Assembly: GCA_003667865.1 (NCBI GenBank)
Contig: CP033051.1
Location: 879,501 to 943,500, forward strand
Direction of reading: 5' to 3'
DNA length: 64,000 nt
Source: Rossellomorea marisflavi
GTDB taxonomy: Bacteria; Bacillota; Bacilli; Bacillales; Bacillaceae_B
This document shows positions 1-8,113 of the stretch, in pieces. The notes beneath the pieces were generated by a model. That model ran no database searches and was not told the origin of the DNA. It was given only the letters and a program-made list of their open reading frames with translations. Position 1 is the stretch's first letter; each line of letters starts with the position of its first letter. The translations under genes and the position numbers were made by a program.

Positions 1-375
1 TCTATACATTCTCCAACAAAGTCGTGAGCCACCAATGAACAAAAGATGTAGCATCCACGTCACAGCTAGAAGTCGTATATAAGTCTCTTGAAGAAGAATA
101 AGCTGAACAATACCTGTCGTAATAATGGAAAACGTAACTGCTTTAAAGATAATCAGCAGTTCGCCTATACTCGCATATTCCCAAGCTTTTTTATAAAGTT
201 TATAACGGAAAGAAAAAAAATGATGGCTCAGAAGTAGTGTAAGTGAGCTAATAATCGTTGGAATTGTTATGACATTGAGTTCAGCACTGACTAGAAATCG
301 ACTAAAGTAAATAGCAGTTAAAATGATGAAGGAATCTATAAAGATTAGGAACGATATTCTTTGTCGGTATGTCAT
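1..375 (-). CDS. epsC: EpsC/CapD-type nucleotide-sugar dehydratase, N-terminal part
   Basis: Runs off the left edge of the window, so only the first 125 residues are visible. The ATG at 375 follows a strong ribosome site (GAAAGGGGG). The visible part is the membrane module of the polysaccharide-biosynthesis CapD/EpsC family: about four hydrophobic helices with the family-like stretch FRYKLYKKAWEYASIGEL followed by a helix ending in FIGGSRLCWRMYR. The catalytic NAD-binding domain that makes a 4,6-dehydrated UDP-sugar for exopolysaccharide would lie outside. It is the third gene of the operon epsA-epsB-epsC, in the order known from B. subtilis eps, and is separated from epsB by an EAR-like RNA and a long hairpin. 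Family assignment rests on the membrane part only. Confidence 0.75.
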   Translation of the reverse strand, partial: MTYRQRISFLIFIDSFIILTAIYFSRFLVSAELNVITIPTIISSLTLLLSHHFFSFRYKLYKKAWEYASIGELLIIFKAVTFSIITTGIVQLILLQETYIRLLAVTWMLHLLFIGGSRLCWRMYR

Positions 376-398
376 AAAAGTCCCCCTTTCTATTAATA

Positions 399-456
399 TA
401 TAAAGTTCTTATCTATACTGTTTTACAGGAAAGACAGTATAGATAAGAACTTTATA
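399..456 (-). terminator. long AT-rich hairpin upstream of epsC
   Basis: A 22-bp perfect inverted repeat (399-420 with 435-456), extended by four more pairs with one G-T into the loop, leaves a loop of about six bases. It sits between the EAR-like RNA and the epsC ribosome site. There is no T-run after the stem on the minus strand, so it may be a pause or termination point that EAR antitermination overcomes, or an RNA-processing structure. Confidence 0.35.
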
Positions 457-459
457 GTA

Positions 460-580
460 AAATTAGGGGCATCGAACCCCTCCTCACACCATACCAACGA
501 CGACTTGCGTCTAAGGTCTTTTTCAACCCACAGCATGACCGAGTGCCTCCATTGATATATTGGTAAGGAGACATCACCAG
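460..580 (-). ncRNA. EAR (eps-associated RNA) antitermination element
   Basis: Lies between the second (tyrosine kinase) and third (epsC) genes of an eps operon, which is where the EAR element sits in B. subtilis. There it lets RNA polymerase read through distal terminators of the long operon. On the minus strand I see a closing stem (560-568 with 489-497, 8 of 9 pairs), an inner GGUU/GACC hairpin, a GAC-GCAA-GTC hairpin, and a terminal hairpin AGGGG-TTCGATG-CCCCT (465-481). About 290 bp here carry no ORF. The identification rests on position and structure; I could not run the Rfam model. Confidence 0.72.
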
Positions 581-662
581 TTATTCATTTTTATCTCTCA
601 GTTGTTCTCTATTAAGAACTATTAGGCATAATCAAATAACTCTCCTATACTTAATAAGGAGA

Positions 663-1334
663 TTATCTTCTTTCATTCAAAATGGCTCCAATTACATTCG
701 CTTTTACCTGTTCTAAAACTTTCTTCGATTCCTGAATCGTATTGTATTCGGTTTTACCGAATCTACAGACTAAAATCACACCATCTACTTTGTTTGCAAG
801 TATACTTGCATCAGCAACTTCTAATACTGATGTACTATCTATTAATACAACATCATAAAGCTCTGTTGCTTTATTAATCAGTTTACTCATATTGTTAGAC
901 CCTAATAATTCTGCTGAGTTTTCAGGTTTAGGTCCACTTGTGAGTACCTGTAATTTCCCTATTTCAGTACGATTTATGGTTGCTTCCATAACTGATTTAC
1001 CTGTTAGGACTGTTGATAGTCCAATTGCATTATCAAGCTTAAAGATTTTATCTTGAACCGGATTTCTTAAATTTGAATCGATCAACAATACATTTTCGCC
1101 TTGCTGTGCTAAGGAAATAGCTAAATTAGCGACAGTTGTTGATTTGCCATCACCACTATCTGGTGAGGTTACAAGTAAGGTTCTGTAGTTTGAGCTTAAT
1201 GACTTTACTTTTAGGTTCGTTCTAATAGAACGAACCTCTTCGGCAATCCTTGAGTTGGGATGTTTAAATGTAATGAACCCTTTGTTATCATTTTTATTTT
1301 TTCTACCAATTGTTCTTAAGATTCCTAGAATCAC
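663..1334 (-). CDS. epsB: CpsD/CapB-family tyrosine kinase of exopolysaccharide operon
   Basis: 223 residues. Bacterial tyrosine kinase (BY-kinase) that phosphorylates exopolysaccharide enzymes and works with the membrane modulator encoded just upstream. Walker A is SPDSGDGKSTT (57-67), Walker A' is VLLIDSNLRNP (82-92), and Walker B is the VVLID stretch near 158. Its ATG overlaps the end of epsA by 4 bp (ATGA type), so the two are translationally coupled. The C-terminus ends ILNERR and lacks the tyrosine cluster usually autophosphorylated in this family; the only nearby Tyr is in GKTEYN. Either the cluster has been lost or the protein phosphorylates only other targets. Confidence 0.88.
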   Translation of the reverse strand: MILGILRTIGRKNKNDNKGFITFKHPNSRIAEEVRSIRTNLKVKSLSSNYRTLLVTSPDSGDGKSTTVANLAISLAQQGENVLLIDSNLRNPVQDKIFKLDNAIGLSTVLTGKSVMEATINRTEIGKLQVLTSGPKPENSAELLGSNNMSKLINKATELYDVVLIDSTSVLEVADASILANKVDGVILVCRFGKTEYNTIQESKKVLEQVKANVIGAILNERR

Positions 1335-2041
1335 CCGACTCCCTCCTGCACGTTCGTTTTCAATTTCCTTTTTTCTTTTTTCATACCCTTTGTCTTCTCA
1401 TTGATAGACGAGATACTACCTAAATAGGTTAAATGTAATGATTCAATTTCACGCTGGGTCCGTATCGTATCGTCGAGAGAATCGAGCAAAAATACCAGAC
1501 CAATTCCCAAAACGATTCCGATAACGCCTCCTATAAATAACAATCGATTCGTGCTTTCGTTAATCGGGTATGTGTTTACATTCGCTTCAGAAAGTATATA
1601 AACGTAATCAAAATTTAAAATATTTGGCATTTCACGCTGATATATTTGAGCTGTTGTATTTGCAATTTCAGCTGCTCTCTCTGGATCTGTATCAATTACC
1701 CCAATACGGACAATCTTTGATTCTCCTACTTGCGAAACGGATATTTTTCCCGTTAACGCTTCAGCGGATGTAGGAAGATTTAACTCTTCTACTACATGTT
1801 TTAGCACAACTGGCTCTTTAATCATGGCAATAAGGGTTTCTAAATCGGGTAATCCTTGTCTTACAGTTGCTTCCGTATTTGGGTTATACATAATTCTTGT
1901 GGAGGTTTCATAAATCGGAACATATGTCCTTTCATGGTAAACACCACCAAGTGCAGCTAAAACAACTCCCAGAACAATTACAATCCACAGCCTTCTTTTA
2001 ATAACGCCCCATATTTTCTTTAAATCAATTTCTTTTTCCAT
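1331..2041 (-). CDS. epsA: Wzz/CapA-type modulator of EpsB
   Basis: 236 residues. Chain-length and kinase-modulator protein (YveK/CapA family). Two membrane helices flank an extracytoplasmic domain: residues about 17-34 and 165-187, the second followed by a short cytoplasmic tail that would contact and activate the separate kinase. The start ATG has GAAGAGGT upstream. It is the first gene of the eps operon. Two SinR-type operators lie 54-75 and 145-160 bp upstream of the start, indicating control by the biofilm master repressor. Confidence 0.87.
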   Translation of the reverse strand: MEKEIDLKKIWGVIKRRLWIVIVLGVVLAALGGVYHERTYVPIYETSTRIMYNPNTEATVRQGLPDLETLIAMIKEPVVLKHVVEELNLPTSAEALTGKISVSQVGESKIVRIGVIDTDPERAAEIANTTAQIYQREMPNILNFDYVYILSEANVNTYPINESTNRLLFIGGVIGIVLGIGLVFLLDSLDDTIRTQREIESLHLTYLGSISSINEKTKGMKKEKRKLKTNVQEGVG

Positions 2042-2094
2042 TAGTACCTCTTCACCACTTTTTCATTTTGTCATAATAAATTTAACTTCTTGAA

Positions 2095-2114
2095 TTGTTC
2101 TAAATAAAGAACAA
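2095..2114 (-). promoter_or_regulatory. SinR operator, proximal
   Basis: TTGTTCTAAATAAAGAACAA is a palindrome with GTTCT arms separated by six bases, matching the GTTCTYT inverted-repeat box bound by the B. subtilis biofilm repressor SinR. It lies in the epsA 5' region. Confidence 0.7.
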
Positions 2115-2185
2115 CCTATGCAAAAAAATAATCTTAATGCCCATACGTTCACTAAAATGAAGATTCTTAATATAAAACAATTTTA

Positions 2186-2201
2186 GTTCTTTATACAGAA
2201 C
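2186..2201 (-). promoter_or_regulatory. SinR operator, distal
   Basis: GTTCTTTATACAGAAC has the same 5-6-5 layout as the proximal box, 89 bp away. A pair of such boxes in front of epsA is the expected SinR arrangement. Confidence 0.7.
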
Positions 2202-2458
2202 ATGTCAACCTGATATTTGTAAAAATATTATGAAATAGAAAATGGTGAGTTTTGTATATAAAAAGGTCTTTTTCAGCATTTGATTCCTAAAAATGTATAT
2301 ACAGTTCAATTTTCTTATCATATGATATTACTCTATTATACATACCTAAACAGAACTCTATATAAATAACTTTATTCCAGTTAGACAATCTTAGTGTTTT
2401 TCCAATTAGGCTACTATTAATGAAGGATATAGTCCTTGATGATATATTTTAGAACTAC
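2202..2458. other. gene-free AT-rich spacer
   Basis: Between the eps promoter region and the mntP terminator. A half-site AGAAC occurs near 2351, but I see no credible ORF, RNA or repeat. Confidence 0.5.
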
Positions 2459-2485
2459 AAAAAAGCCCCCACTAAATTAGTGAAG
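2459..2485 (-). terminator. mntP terminator
   Basis: On the minus strand an eight-pair stem (CTTCACTA with TAGTGGGG, including G-T pairs) with a three-base loop is followed by GCTTTTTT, directly after the mntP stop. Confidence 0.65.
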
Positions 2486-2495
2486 ACCTTAAAGG

Positions 2496-3047
2496 TTATC
2501 CTAAAAGCAACTTAACCCCAAACAAAAACAAAATACTTCCACCAAGTGCCTCACTATACGCCCCAATAACCCCTTGGAACTTCCTTCCGATCATTAAGCC
2601 AAGCCATGTTAAAAGTGTTGCAGCAATTCCAAAGCAAGCAACTGTCACAGCTGTTCTTGCACCAAATATCCCTAGTGAAAGCCCCACAGAAAAACTGTCT
2701 AAGCTTACTGACAGTGCAAATAGGAGAAGCCCAAAGCCAACCGGTGCCACCAGAGTTTGGTCATCATCTTTAAAGCTCGACCAGAACATTTGAATTCCCA
2801 AAACCATTAAAAGAATTCCACCTGCGTATGTAGCAAAGGTTCCAAAGGTTTCTGATAAAAAGCGTCCTGCGATCATTCCAAGAAGGGGCATGATCACATG
2901 GAAAATACCGACTGTAAGACCTATGTAAAACACCTGACGTAATCGGAGCTTAAACATTCCCATTCCAATTCCTATTGAAAAGGCATCCATACCAAGCGCA
3001 AATGCCATCAAAATCAGTGTAAGTAACTCAGCTAACAATGCTGTCAT
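2496..3047 (-). CDS. mntP: manganese efflux pump MntP
   Basis: 183 residues from the ATG at 3047. An upstream in-frame start exists at 3122, but AAAGGGGGAAATAGA sits just before the 3047 ATG and the encoded start [19 protein letters not shown] is the usual MntP N-terminus. Six hydrophobic helices are present. The paired acidic motifs GMDAFSIG (first repeat) and SLDSFSVG (second repeat) are the DxFS-type metal-path residues of the family. It exports Mn(II) across the cytoplasmic membrane. It corresponds to ywlD beside ywlC in B. subtilis. A hairpin precedes the ribosome site, but I do not see a recognisable yybP-ykoY Mn riboswitch. Confidence 0.9.
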   Translation of the reverse strand: MTALLAELLTLILMAFALGMDAFSIGIGMGMFKLRLRQVFYIGLTVGIFHVIMPLLGMIAGRFLSETFGTFATYAGGILLMVLGIQMFWSSFKDDDQTLVAPVGFGLLLFALSVSLDSFSVGLSLGIFGARTAVTVACFGIAATLLTWLGLMIGRKFQGVIGAYSEALGGSILFLFGVKLLLG

Positions 3048-3060
3048 TCTATTTCCCCCT

Positions 3061-3096
3061 TTGGACGTGCCTACAAAACAACATATGCATGTCCAA
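3061..3096 (-). promoter_or_regulatory. leader hairpin before mntP
   Basis: Ten-base arms TTGGACATGC and GCACGTCCAA (one mismatch, 16-base loop) end immediately before the AAAGGGGG ribosome site. The stem could influence access to that site. No riboswitch family is recognised. Confidence 0.3.
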
Positions 3097-3173
3097 ACAA
3101 AAATAGAATAAAAAGCAACCAAAACTTTACCCTATCAGCATATTAGCTGAATAAAGAGACCCGAATAAAAAGA

Positions 3174-3187
3174 GAGGGACGGACCTT
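3174..3187. repeat. GTCCGTCCC motif copy, after ywlC
   Basis: GAGGGACGGACCTT, five bases after the ywlC stop codon in the direction of transcription. Confidence 0.7.
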
Positions 3188-3192
3188 CAAAG

Positions 3193-4233
3193 TTATCTTT
3201 TTATATACCGATAGCCAGCTGCTTTCTGAAGTCGGTTCATAATCGCCAGTCCGACTCCTTCAAGTGGAAACACCTCGGAAAAGATTATGTCCACATCACG
3301 TTTATTGAAAGCACGCAATGTTTCGTATAGTGAGTGAGCTACCGTTTCAAGCTGTTCTCGTTTTCCACAAGCGATTACACACTCCGCTTGGTAATCGTCT
3401 TTTCTCTCTTCTGTTGTCAGGACTCCTACCTTTAATCCTTCAGCTTGTTTCTCGAGGATTAACTCGTCTATAGCTTTCTTATCCCCTTCAACTAAAAAAA
3501 GAGGTGCGTTAGGGGCATAGTGCGCATATTTCATACCAGGTGATTTCGGTGCTCCTTCTCCTTCTTTTAATGAAGGATCAACAAGTACTTGGCCCGCTAT
3601 CTGCTCTAGTTGTTCTTTTGTCACGCCACCAGGCCTCAGGATCATTGGAATCTCTCTTGTACAATCCACAACGGTAGACTCTACACCAACGCCTGTTTCT
3701 CCACCATCGACAATTCCGGAAATTCTGCCTTCTAAATCCTCTAATACGTGCTGAGCCGTTGTCGGACTTGGCTTTCCCGAGCGATTTGCACTCGGAGCTG
3801 CGATCGGTAATCCAGATTCTTCAATAAGATGAAGTGCTATTGGATGATCCGGCATCCGTATACCCACCGTGTCCAGGCCAGCTGTTACTCGTTCAGAGAG
3901 AACACCCTGTTTATTTTTAAAAATAATTGTTAACGGTCCTGGCCAGTAGGCCTTCATTAGCTTCTGCGCAGATCCGGGAATCTCTTCTACCAACTCATCC
4001 AACTGCTCTTCATTTGAGATATGCACAATTAATGGATTATCGGATGGTCTGCCTTTTGCTTTAAAAATTTTCTCAACAGCTTCATCCGATTTTGCATTGG
4101 CACCGAGTCCATAAACAGTCTCTGTCGGAAAGGCTACAACCTCATTTTCTTTTATCAAATTGGAGGCTTCCACAAGTTGTGGATAAGTTTGAGTTTTATC
4201 CACATTTGTTTCCACAATCCAGCGTTTTGTCAT
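3193..4233 (-). CDS. ywlC: threonylcarbamoyl-AMP synthase (Sua5/YwlC)
   Basis: 346 residues. Makes threonylcarbamoyl-AMP from Thr, bicarbonate and ATP, the first step of tRNA t6A37 modification. The YrdC fold occupies about residues 20-205 (FPTETVYGLGANA, KGRPSDNPLIVHI with the KxR motif, SAPSANRSGKPSPT near IAAPSANRSG). A Sua5 C-terminal domain follows a proline-rich linker containing KSPGMKYAHYAP. I prefer the ATG at 4233 because AAGGTGG is about 9 bases upstream; an ATG nine bases earlier overlaps that site. Two DnaA boxes lie inside its 5' end. Same neighbours as in B. subtilis (mntP after, ywlB before). Confidence 0.92.
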   Translation of the reverse strand: MTKRWIVETNVDKTQTYPQLVEASNLIKENEVVAFPTETVYGLGANAKSDEAVEKIFKAKGRPSDNPLIVHISNEEQLDELVEEIPGSAQKLMKAYWPGPLTIIFKNKQGVLSERVTAGLDTVGIRMPDHPIALHLIEESGLPIAAPSANRSGKPSPTTAQHVLEDLEGRISGIVDGGETGVGVESTVVDCTREIPMILRPGGVTKEQLEQIAGQVLVDPSLKEGEGAPKSPGMKYAHYAPNAPLFLVEGDKKAIDELILEKQAEGLKVGVLTTEERKDDYQAECVIACGKREQLETVAHSLYETLRAFNKRDVDIIFSEVFPLEGVGLAIMNRLQKAAGYRYIKR

Positions 4234-4586
4234 TCTATCCATCCACCTTACGTAATACCGAAATTCTTTTTGGTTGAAATAGGTAAAAGTGCTTATACTT
4301 CAGCTTTTCTACTTTGACCCTTTTGAAAGTATAAAAGAATTAGGGAAATTACTCAAGTTTTATCCACAAATAGTGAGTATCTCGTGTACATTTGTGGATA
4401 ACCCTGTTGATAAGTAGGATAAATTGTGTAAAACTTTTGATTTTTAACACAATTGCACTTTCGTTCCTCTGTTATTTACTTTTTAGCTTAGCAGTTACTT
4501 ATTGTGTTAATGCATAATGCTAGGACCATTTCCTTTTGTTGCTATAACTTCAGACCCATAACCGAACATTCGTGTAATGTGGATAA
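4178..4586. promoter_or_regulatory. cluster of five perfect DnaA boxes
   Basis: Perfect TTATCCACA or its complement occurs at 4178-4186 (reverse), 4196-4204 (forward), 4360-4368 (forward), 4393-4401 (reverse) and 4578-4586 (reverse). A one-mismatch box lies at 4405-4413. The 4360/4393 pair is a perfect inverted repeat in the ywlB-ywlC spacer. DnaA binding near ywlC has been reported for B. subtilis as one of its few strong sites outside oriC, so this is probably a conserved DnaA-titrating or regulatory cluster. The 4243-4541 spacer holds nothing else recognisable. Confidence 0.75.
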
Positions 4587-4982
4587 GTTCTGAATATGTT
4601 CAAAACTACCTAAGCTTTCACTATGCTCTTTTTCTACCTCTTGAAAGCCTAACAAACTAAAGAATTGTACTGATGCTTTTTTATTTGAAATGAGAAATAC
4701 ATTTTGTAGTCCTTTTTCTTTTGCTAGTTTTAAAATCTCTTGGAACAACGCAAACAAGTCTTCTGTGTTTAAACCTGGCTCCACTACTAATGATCGCAAT
4801 AATCCATTACCCTCTTTGATTTCCATCCCTAATGTTCCCAGCATTGTATCATCTGAATCTTCCATAACTAAAAAGTAGTCAATAGCCTCTTCAACTCCAT
4901 CCGTACTTAACTCAGCACGGTCTAGAAATGCTAGAATTCCTTCTAAATCCTCAATCGTTGCACGACGAATCACTTTCATCAT
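4542..4982 (-). CDS. ywlB: GNAT-family N-acetyltransferase YwlB
   Basis: 146 residues. Small GNAT-fold protein: IRRATIEDLEGILAFLDRA at the N-terminus, LRSLVVEPGL (strand beta-4 and start of the acetyl-CoA site) near residue 65-74, and a C-terminal FFSLLGFQEVEKE. It matches the position and size of B. subtilis YwlB; the substrate is unknown. GAGGAGG lies 8 bases before the first of two adjacent ATG codons. A perfect DnaA box falls inside its 3' end. Confidence 0.8.
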   Translation of the reverse strand: MMKVIRRATIEDLEGILAFLDRAELSTDGVEEAIDYFLVMEDSDDTMLGTLGMEIKEGNGLLRSLVVEPGLNTEDLFALFQEILKLAKEKGLQNVFLISNKKASVQFFSLLGFQEVEKEHSESLGSFEHIQNLSTLHECSVMGLKL

Positions 4983-5075
4983 TCCAAATTCCTCCTCAAA
5001 TCTTTTACGTATTTACTAGAGCATATGATTTGAGAGAACTAATAGAACTAAAAAGAGGATTTTTTTTATAGATTA

Positions 5076-5103
5076 GAAGGTCCGTCCCTCTGGACGAACC
5101 TTC
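5076..5103 (-). terminator. hairpin after spoIIR built from the GTCCGTCCC motif
   Basis: Twelve-base arms GAAGGTCCGTCC and GGACGAACCTTC (one mismatch, four-base loop) start five bases after the spoIIR stop. No T-run follows directly on the minus strand. One arm is a copy of the dispersed motif (5077-5090). Confidence 0.5.
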
Positions 5104-5107
5104 TGTT

Positions 5108-5947
5108 CTAGTTGAATAGGCTTTTCATCATGTCTACTACGAAGAAGCGAACTTCTGGTTCTTCTTCTTTTTCTTCTACGTAAATGGGTTCGATTGTTTC
5201 AGCTTTTACTGACTTTGTTTGTGTTTTCATTTCTTTTAGTAGTTGTTCTTCTTTTTTCGTTTTATCCACAGTATATCCACTTTTCGTAGATTGCTTAGGT
5301 GTAGCTTTCTTTTCTACTTGTGTCTTTGTTTGAGCCTCTACTTTTACAACTTCTTGATTCTCTTCTACTTTTTCAGTTTGCTCAACTTGTGTGTGATCTA
5401 GTTCACTAGCTTCTACACGATCCTCAAATCCAGGACTTCTTACAGCATTTCCATTTGAAAAGTCTAAGAAGCACAGTGGCGGATATAGTACACACCACCA
5501 GTTAGCGCCTTCACCCTTACCAAGAGTAATTAATACCGCATCATATTCACCAGCAGGATATAAAAATTGACCATATAATTTCGTTGGGAATTCTACGTTT
5601 CCAAAGTCTACTGTCACGTCTTGATTTAGTTTTTGTTCTTCCATAATGTTCTCTGCAATAATTTGAAGCTCTGGTAAACGACTTTTGATTGTGTTACGTG
5701 CTTCTTCCTTTGATGTTAAGTTTTGAACCCAGCTTGTAATTTCTGCGTTTACTTCGTCACGGATGAGACGTTTTACTTGCTGATCCTTTTCTAAATCACT
5801 ATTTGCTAGAATGCGTAAGCGAATGGCATCATTCGGAATCACCGTCAACTCGTTTGCTGCTGTTTCTTGCTTTGGTATATATAAACTTAGAATCGTTCCT
5901 AAAGATAAAATTACGATGTACATCCAGATTAGATTTTTCATTTTCAT
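5108..5947 (-). CDS. spoIIR: stage II sporulation protein R
   Basis: 279 residues. Secreted forespore signal that triggers SpoIIGA-dependent processing of pro-SigE in the mother cell. An N-terminal membrane/signal segment (about 5-23) precedes the SpoIIR domain with the family signature NDAIRLRILANSD and RDEVNAEI; a FLYPAGEYDAVLITLGKGEGANWWCVLYPPLCF-type block ends the domain near residue 165, here quoted only by its WWCVLYPPLCF core. The last hundred residues are a Lys/Glu/Thr-rich low-complexity tail, longer than in B. subtilis. An in-frame TTG lies nine bases upstream, but AGGGGAG is spaced for the ATG at 5947. Followed by a strong hairpin. Confidence 0.9.
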   Translation of the reverse strand: MKMKNLIWMYIVILSLGTILSLYIPKQETAANELTVIPNDAIRLRILANSDLEKDQQVKRLIRDEVNAEITSWVQNLTSKEEARNTIKSRLPELQIIAENIMEEQKLNQDVTVDFGNVEFPTKLYGQFLYPAGEYDAVLITLGKGEGANWWCVLYPPLCFLDFSNGNAVRSPGFEDRVEASELDHTQVEQTEKVEENQEVVKVEAQTKTQVEKKATPKQSTKSGYTVDKTKKEEQLLKEMKTQTKSVKAETIEPIYVEEKEEEPEVRFFVVDMMKSLFN

Positions 5948-6042
5948 ACTTTCCAACTCCCCTCACTAAAACAGTGTGGACAAGATGTGGAAATCTTAAA
6001 CTATTAAAATGAAAAAAATTTAATAGTTTATCAACATGTGCA

Positions 6043-6076
6043 CAAAAAAGCCCGTCTTCTTTTAGAGGGACGGACC
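6043..6076 (-). terminator. prmC terminator using the GTCCGTCCC motif
   Basis: Minus-strand GTCCGTC pairs with GACGGGC (seven pairs, one G-T), followed by TTTTTT. The left arm is a copy of the dispersed motif at 6065-6078. Confidence 0.7.
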
Positions 6077-6082
6077 TTCAAG

Positions 6083-6955
6083 TTATTTTCTTGTACAGAA
6101 AACCATACGATCTTTACCATTTATATCTTCTACTACTTCTACTTCTGCTGATGGAAATGTTTTTTGAAGCATTGCGGCAACTGTTGCTCCTTGACCAGCT
6201 CCCACTTCAAAGCCTAAGAGACATGATTCTTTCATTATAAGAGGAAGCTCCTCCATAAACCGGTGATACAAATCATACCCATCCTCACCACCGAACAAAG
6301 CTAGATGAGGCTCGTGGTCCCTAACGACATCTGAAAGAGTCTCAAGATCCGTTAACGGGATGTATGGTGGATTTGAAACAAGAATATCCAGCTTCACGTT
6401 TTTTTCTATTAATGGTTGTAGAAGATCTCCTTGTAAAAATTGAACCTCAGCATCTAATCGTTTGCTATTTTCTCTAGCAACACTCAGCGCTTCCTCTGAA
6501 AGATCCACAGCATACATATCAAGATCAAACATGATTGATTCTTTTTTTAATGAGATCGCAATTGCACCACTGCCTGTTCCGATATCGGCTACAGTTAGTT
6601 GCGACGTCTTTTCTCTATTAAAGAGTGCCTTCTTTCGTTGCAATATGTAAAAAACAAGCTCCTCTGTTTCTGGTCGAGGAATGAGTACATGTTGATTCAC
6701 TTTAAAGTATCTTCCATAAAACTCTTCGAAGCCGATAATATGTTGAATGGGAACACCACTGACATGCTTACGAATTCCGTTCTCAAATTCTGTGAAGATG
6801 TCTTGAGATAGTTCCTCTCGCTGGTTAGCAAAAAGCTTAGATCGGTCCCATTTTAATAGATTCCGTAGATAGATTTCACCGACATTTTCATCACGACTGT
6901 GTTCTTTTAAAAAAGAAGAAGCCCATTTTAGGGCTTCGAAAATCGTCCGACTCAT
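6083..6955 (-). CDS. prmC: peptide chain release factor N5-glutamine methyltransferase
   Basis: 290 residues. Methylates the GGQ glutamine of release factors with S-adenosylmethionine. An N-terminal helical substrate domain (1-100) with IPRPETEEL precedes a Rossmann methyltransferase domain; the SAM loop is DIGTGSG (124-130) and the catalytic NPPY is at 195-198. The start codon overlaps the prfA stop by one base (TAATG), so enzyme and substrate are made in a coupled manner. Confidence 0.93.
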   Translation of the reverse strand: MSRTIFEALKWASSFLKEHSRDENVGEIYLRNLLKWDRSKLFANQREELSQDIFTEFENGIRKHVSGVPIQHIIGFEEFYGRYFKVNQHVLIPRPETEELVFYILQRKKALFNREKTSQLTVADIGTGSGAIAISLKKESIMFDLDMYAVDLSEEALSVARENSKRLDAEVQFLQGDLLQPLIEKNVKLDILVSNPPYIPLTDLETLSDVVRDHEPHLALFGGEDGYDLYHRFMEELPLIMKESCLLGFEVGAGQGATVAAMLQKTFPSAEVEVVEDINGKDRMVFCTRK

Positions 6956-8028
6956 TATTGTTCTTCCAGTCTTTCTAATAGCTTTGACTGATCTTCTAAA
7001 ATAAGCGCGTCGATTACTTCATCTAACTTACCTTCAAGAATCTGATCAAGCTTTTGAATGGTTAGACCGATACGGTGGTCTGTTACACGGTTTTGTGGGA
7101 AGTTGTACGTACGGATACGCTCTGAACGGTCCCCAGTACCAACCGCAGATTTACGGTTTGCATCGTATTCAGCTTGTGCTTCTTGTTGGAACTTATCATA
7201 TACACGAGCACGAAGTACTTTCATCGCTTTTTCTTTATTCTTGATTTGTGATTTTTCATCCTGACATGAAACAACAACACCTGTTGGTAAATGCGTTAAA
7301 CGAACAGCAGACATTGTTGTATTAACACTTTGTCCTCCAGGGCCACTAGATGCAAATGTATCCACACGGATATCTTTTTCATGAATATCTACTTCTACTT
7401 CTTCAGCCTCTGGTAAACAAGCAACAGTTGCAGTAGATGTATGGATACGACCACCAGATTCTGTTTCTGGTACACGTTGTACACGGTGAGCTCCGTTTTC
7501 GTATTTCATTTTAGAGTACGCACCGTTTCCATTGATCATGAAGATAATCTCTTTATAGCCACCTACGCCTGTCGAAGATGCTTCCATCACTTCAATTTTC
7601 CAGCCTTGTGTTTCAGCAAAACGGCTGTACATGCGGTAAAGGTCCCCAGCAAATAGTGCTGCTTCATCTCCACCTGCTGCTCCACGAACCTCCATGATAA
7701 CGTTTTTGTCATCGTTCGGGTCTTTCGGAATTAATAAGATTTTTAGGCGCTCTTCTAAGCCCGGAATTTGATCTCCTAATTCAGAAACCTCTTCCTTAAC
7801 CATTTCACGCATTTCTGAATCTAATTTTTCCTCTAGCATCGCTTTTGCGTCTTTGTATTGTTGCGTAATTTCTTTATATTCGCGATAAACTTCTACCGTT
7901 TCCTGGATGTTTGATTGCTCTTTTGAATATTCTCTTAGCTTATTCGGATCATTGACGATCTCAGGATCACTAAGTAGCTCATTTAGTTTTTCATAACGGT
8001 CTTCCACTGCTTGTAAACGATCGAACAC
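6955..8028 (-). CDS. prfA: peptide chain release factor 1
   Basis: 357 residues. Class I release factor for UAA and UAG. The codon-reading tripeptide is P-E-T in [14 protein letters not shown] (PxT type, distinguishing RF1 from RF2). The catalytic GGQ is in [12 protein letters not shown]. Full family length, preceded by an AT-rich promoter region and followed by prmC. Confidence 0.95.
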   Translation of the reverse strand: MFDRLQAVEDRYEKLNELLSDPEIVNDPNKLREYSKEQSNIQETVEVYREYKEITQQYKDAKAMLEEKLDSEMREMVKEEVSELGDQIPGLEERLKILLIPKDPNDDKNVIMEVRGAAGGDEAALFAGDLYRMYSRFAETQGWKIEVMEASSTGVGGYKEIIFMINGNGAYSKMKYENGAHRVQRVPETESGGRIHTSTATVACLPEAEEVEVDIHEKDIRVDTFASSGPGGQSVNTTMSAVRLTHLPTGVVVSCQDEKSQIKNKEKAMKVLRARVYDKFQQEAQAEYDANRKSAVGTGDRSERIRTYNFPQNRVTDHRIGLTIQKLDQILEGKLDEVIDALILEDQSKLLERLEEQ

Positions 8029-8113
8029 AGTAATTCACCTCAATTTTAGTCCATAACAGTATAAGTATATTATAACGAGTATGTAAAAACAAGAACGGTA
8101 GGAGTCTGCCCCC

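Noticed and set aside
465-481. tRNA T-arm-like GGTTCGATGCCCC
   Set aside because: No acceptor, D or anticodon arms around it; it is the terminal hairpin of the EAR-like RNA.
4178-4586. chromosomal origin
   Set aside because: DnaA boxes are clustered, but there is no dnaA, dnaN or clear DNA-unwinding element, and the gene context is that of ywlC rather than oriC.
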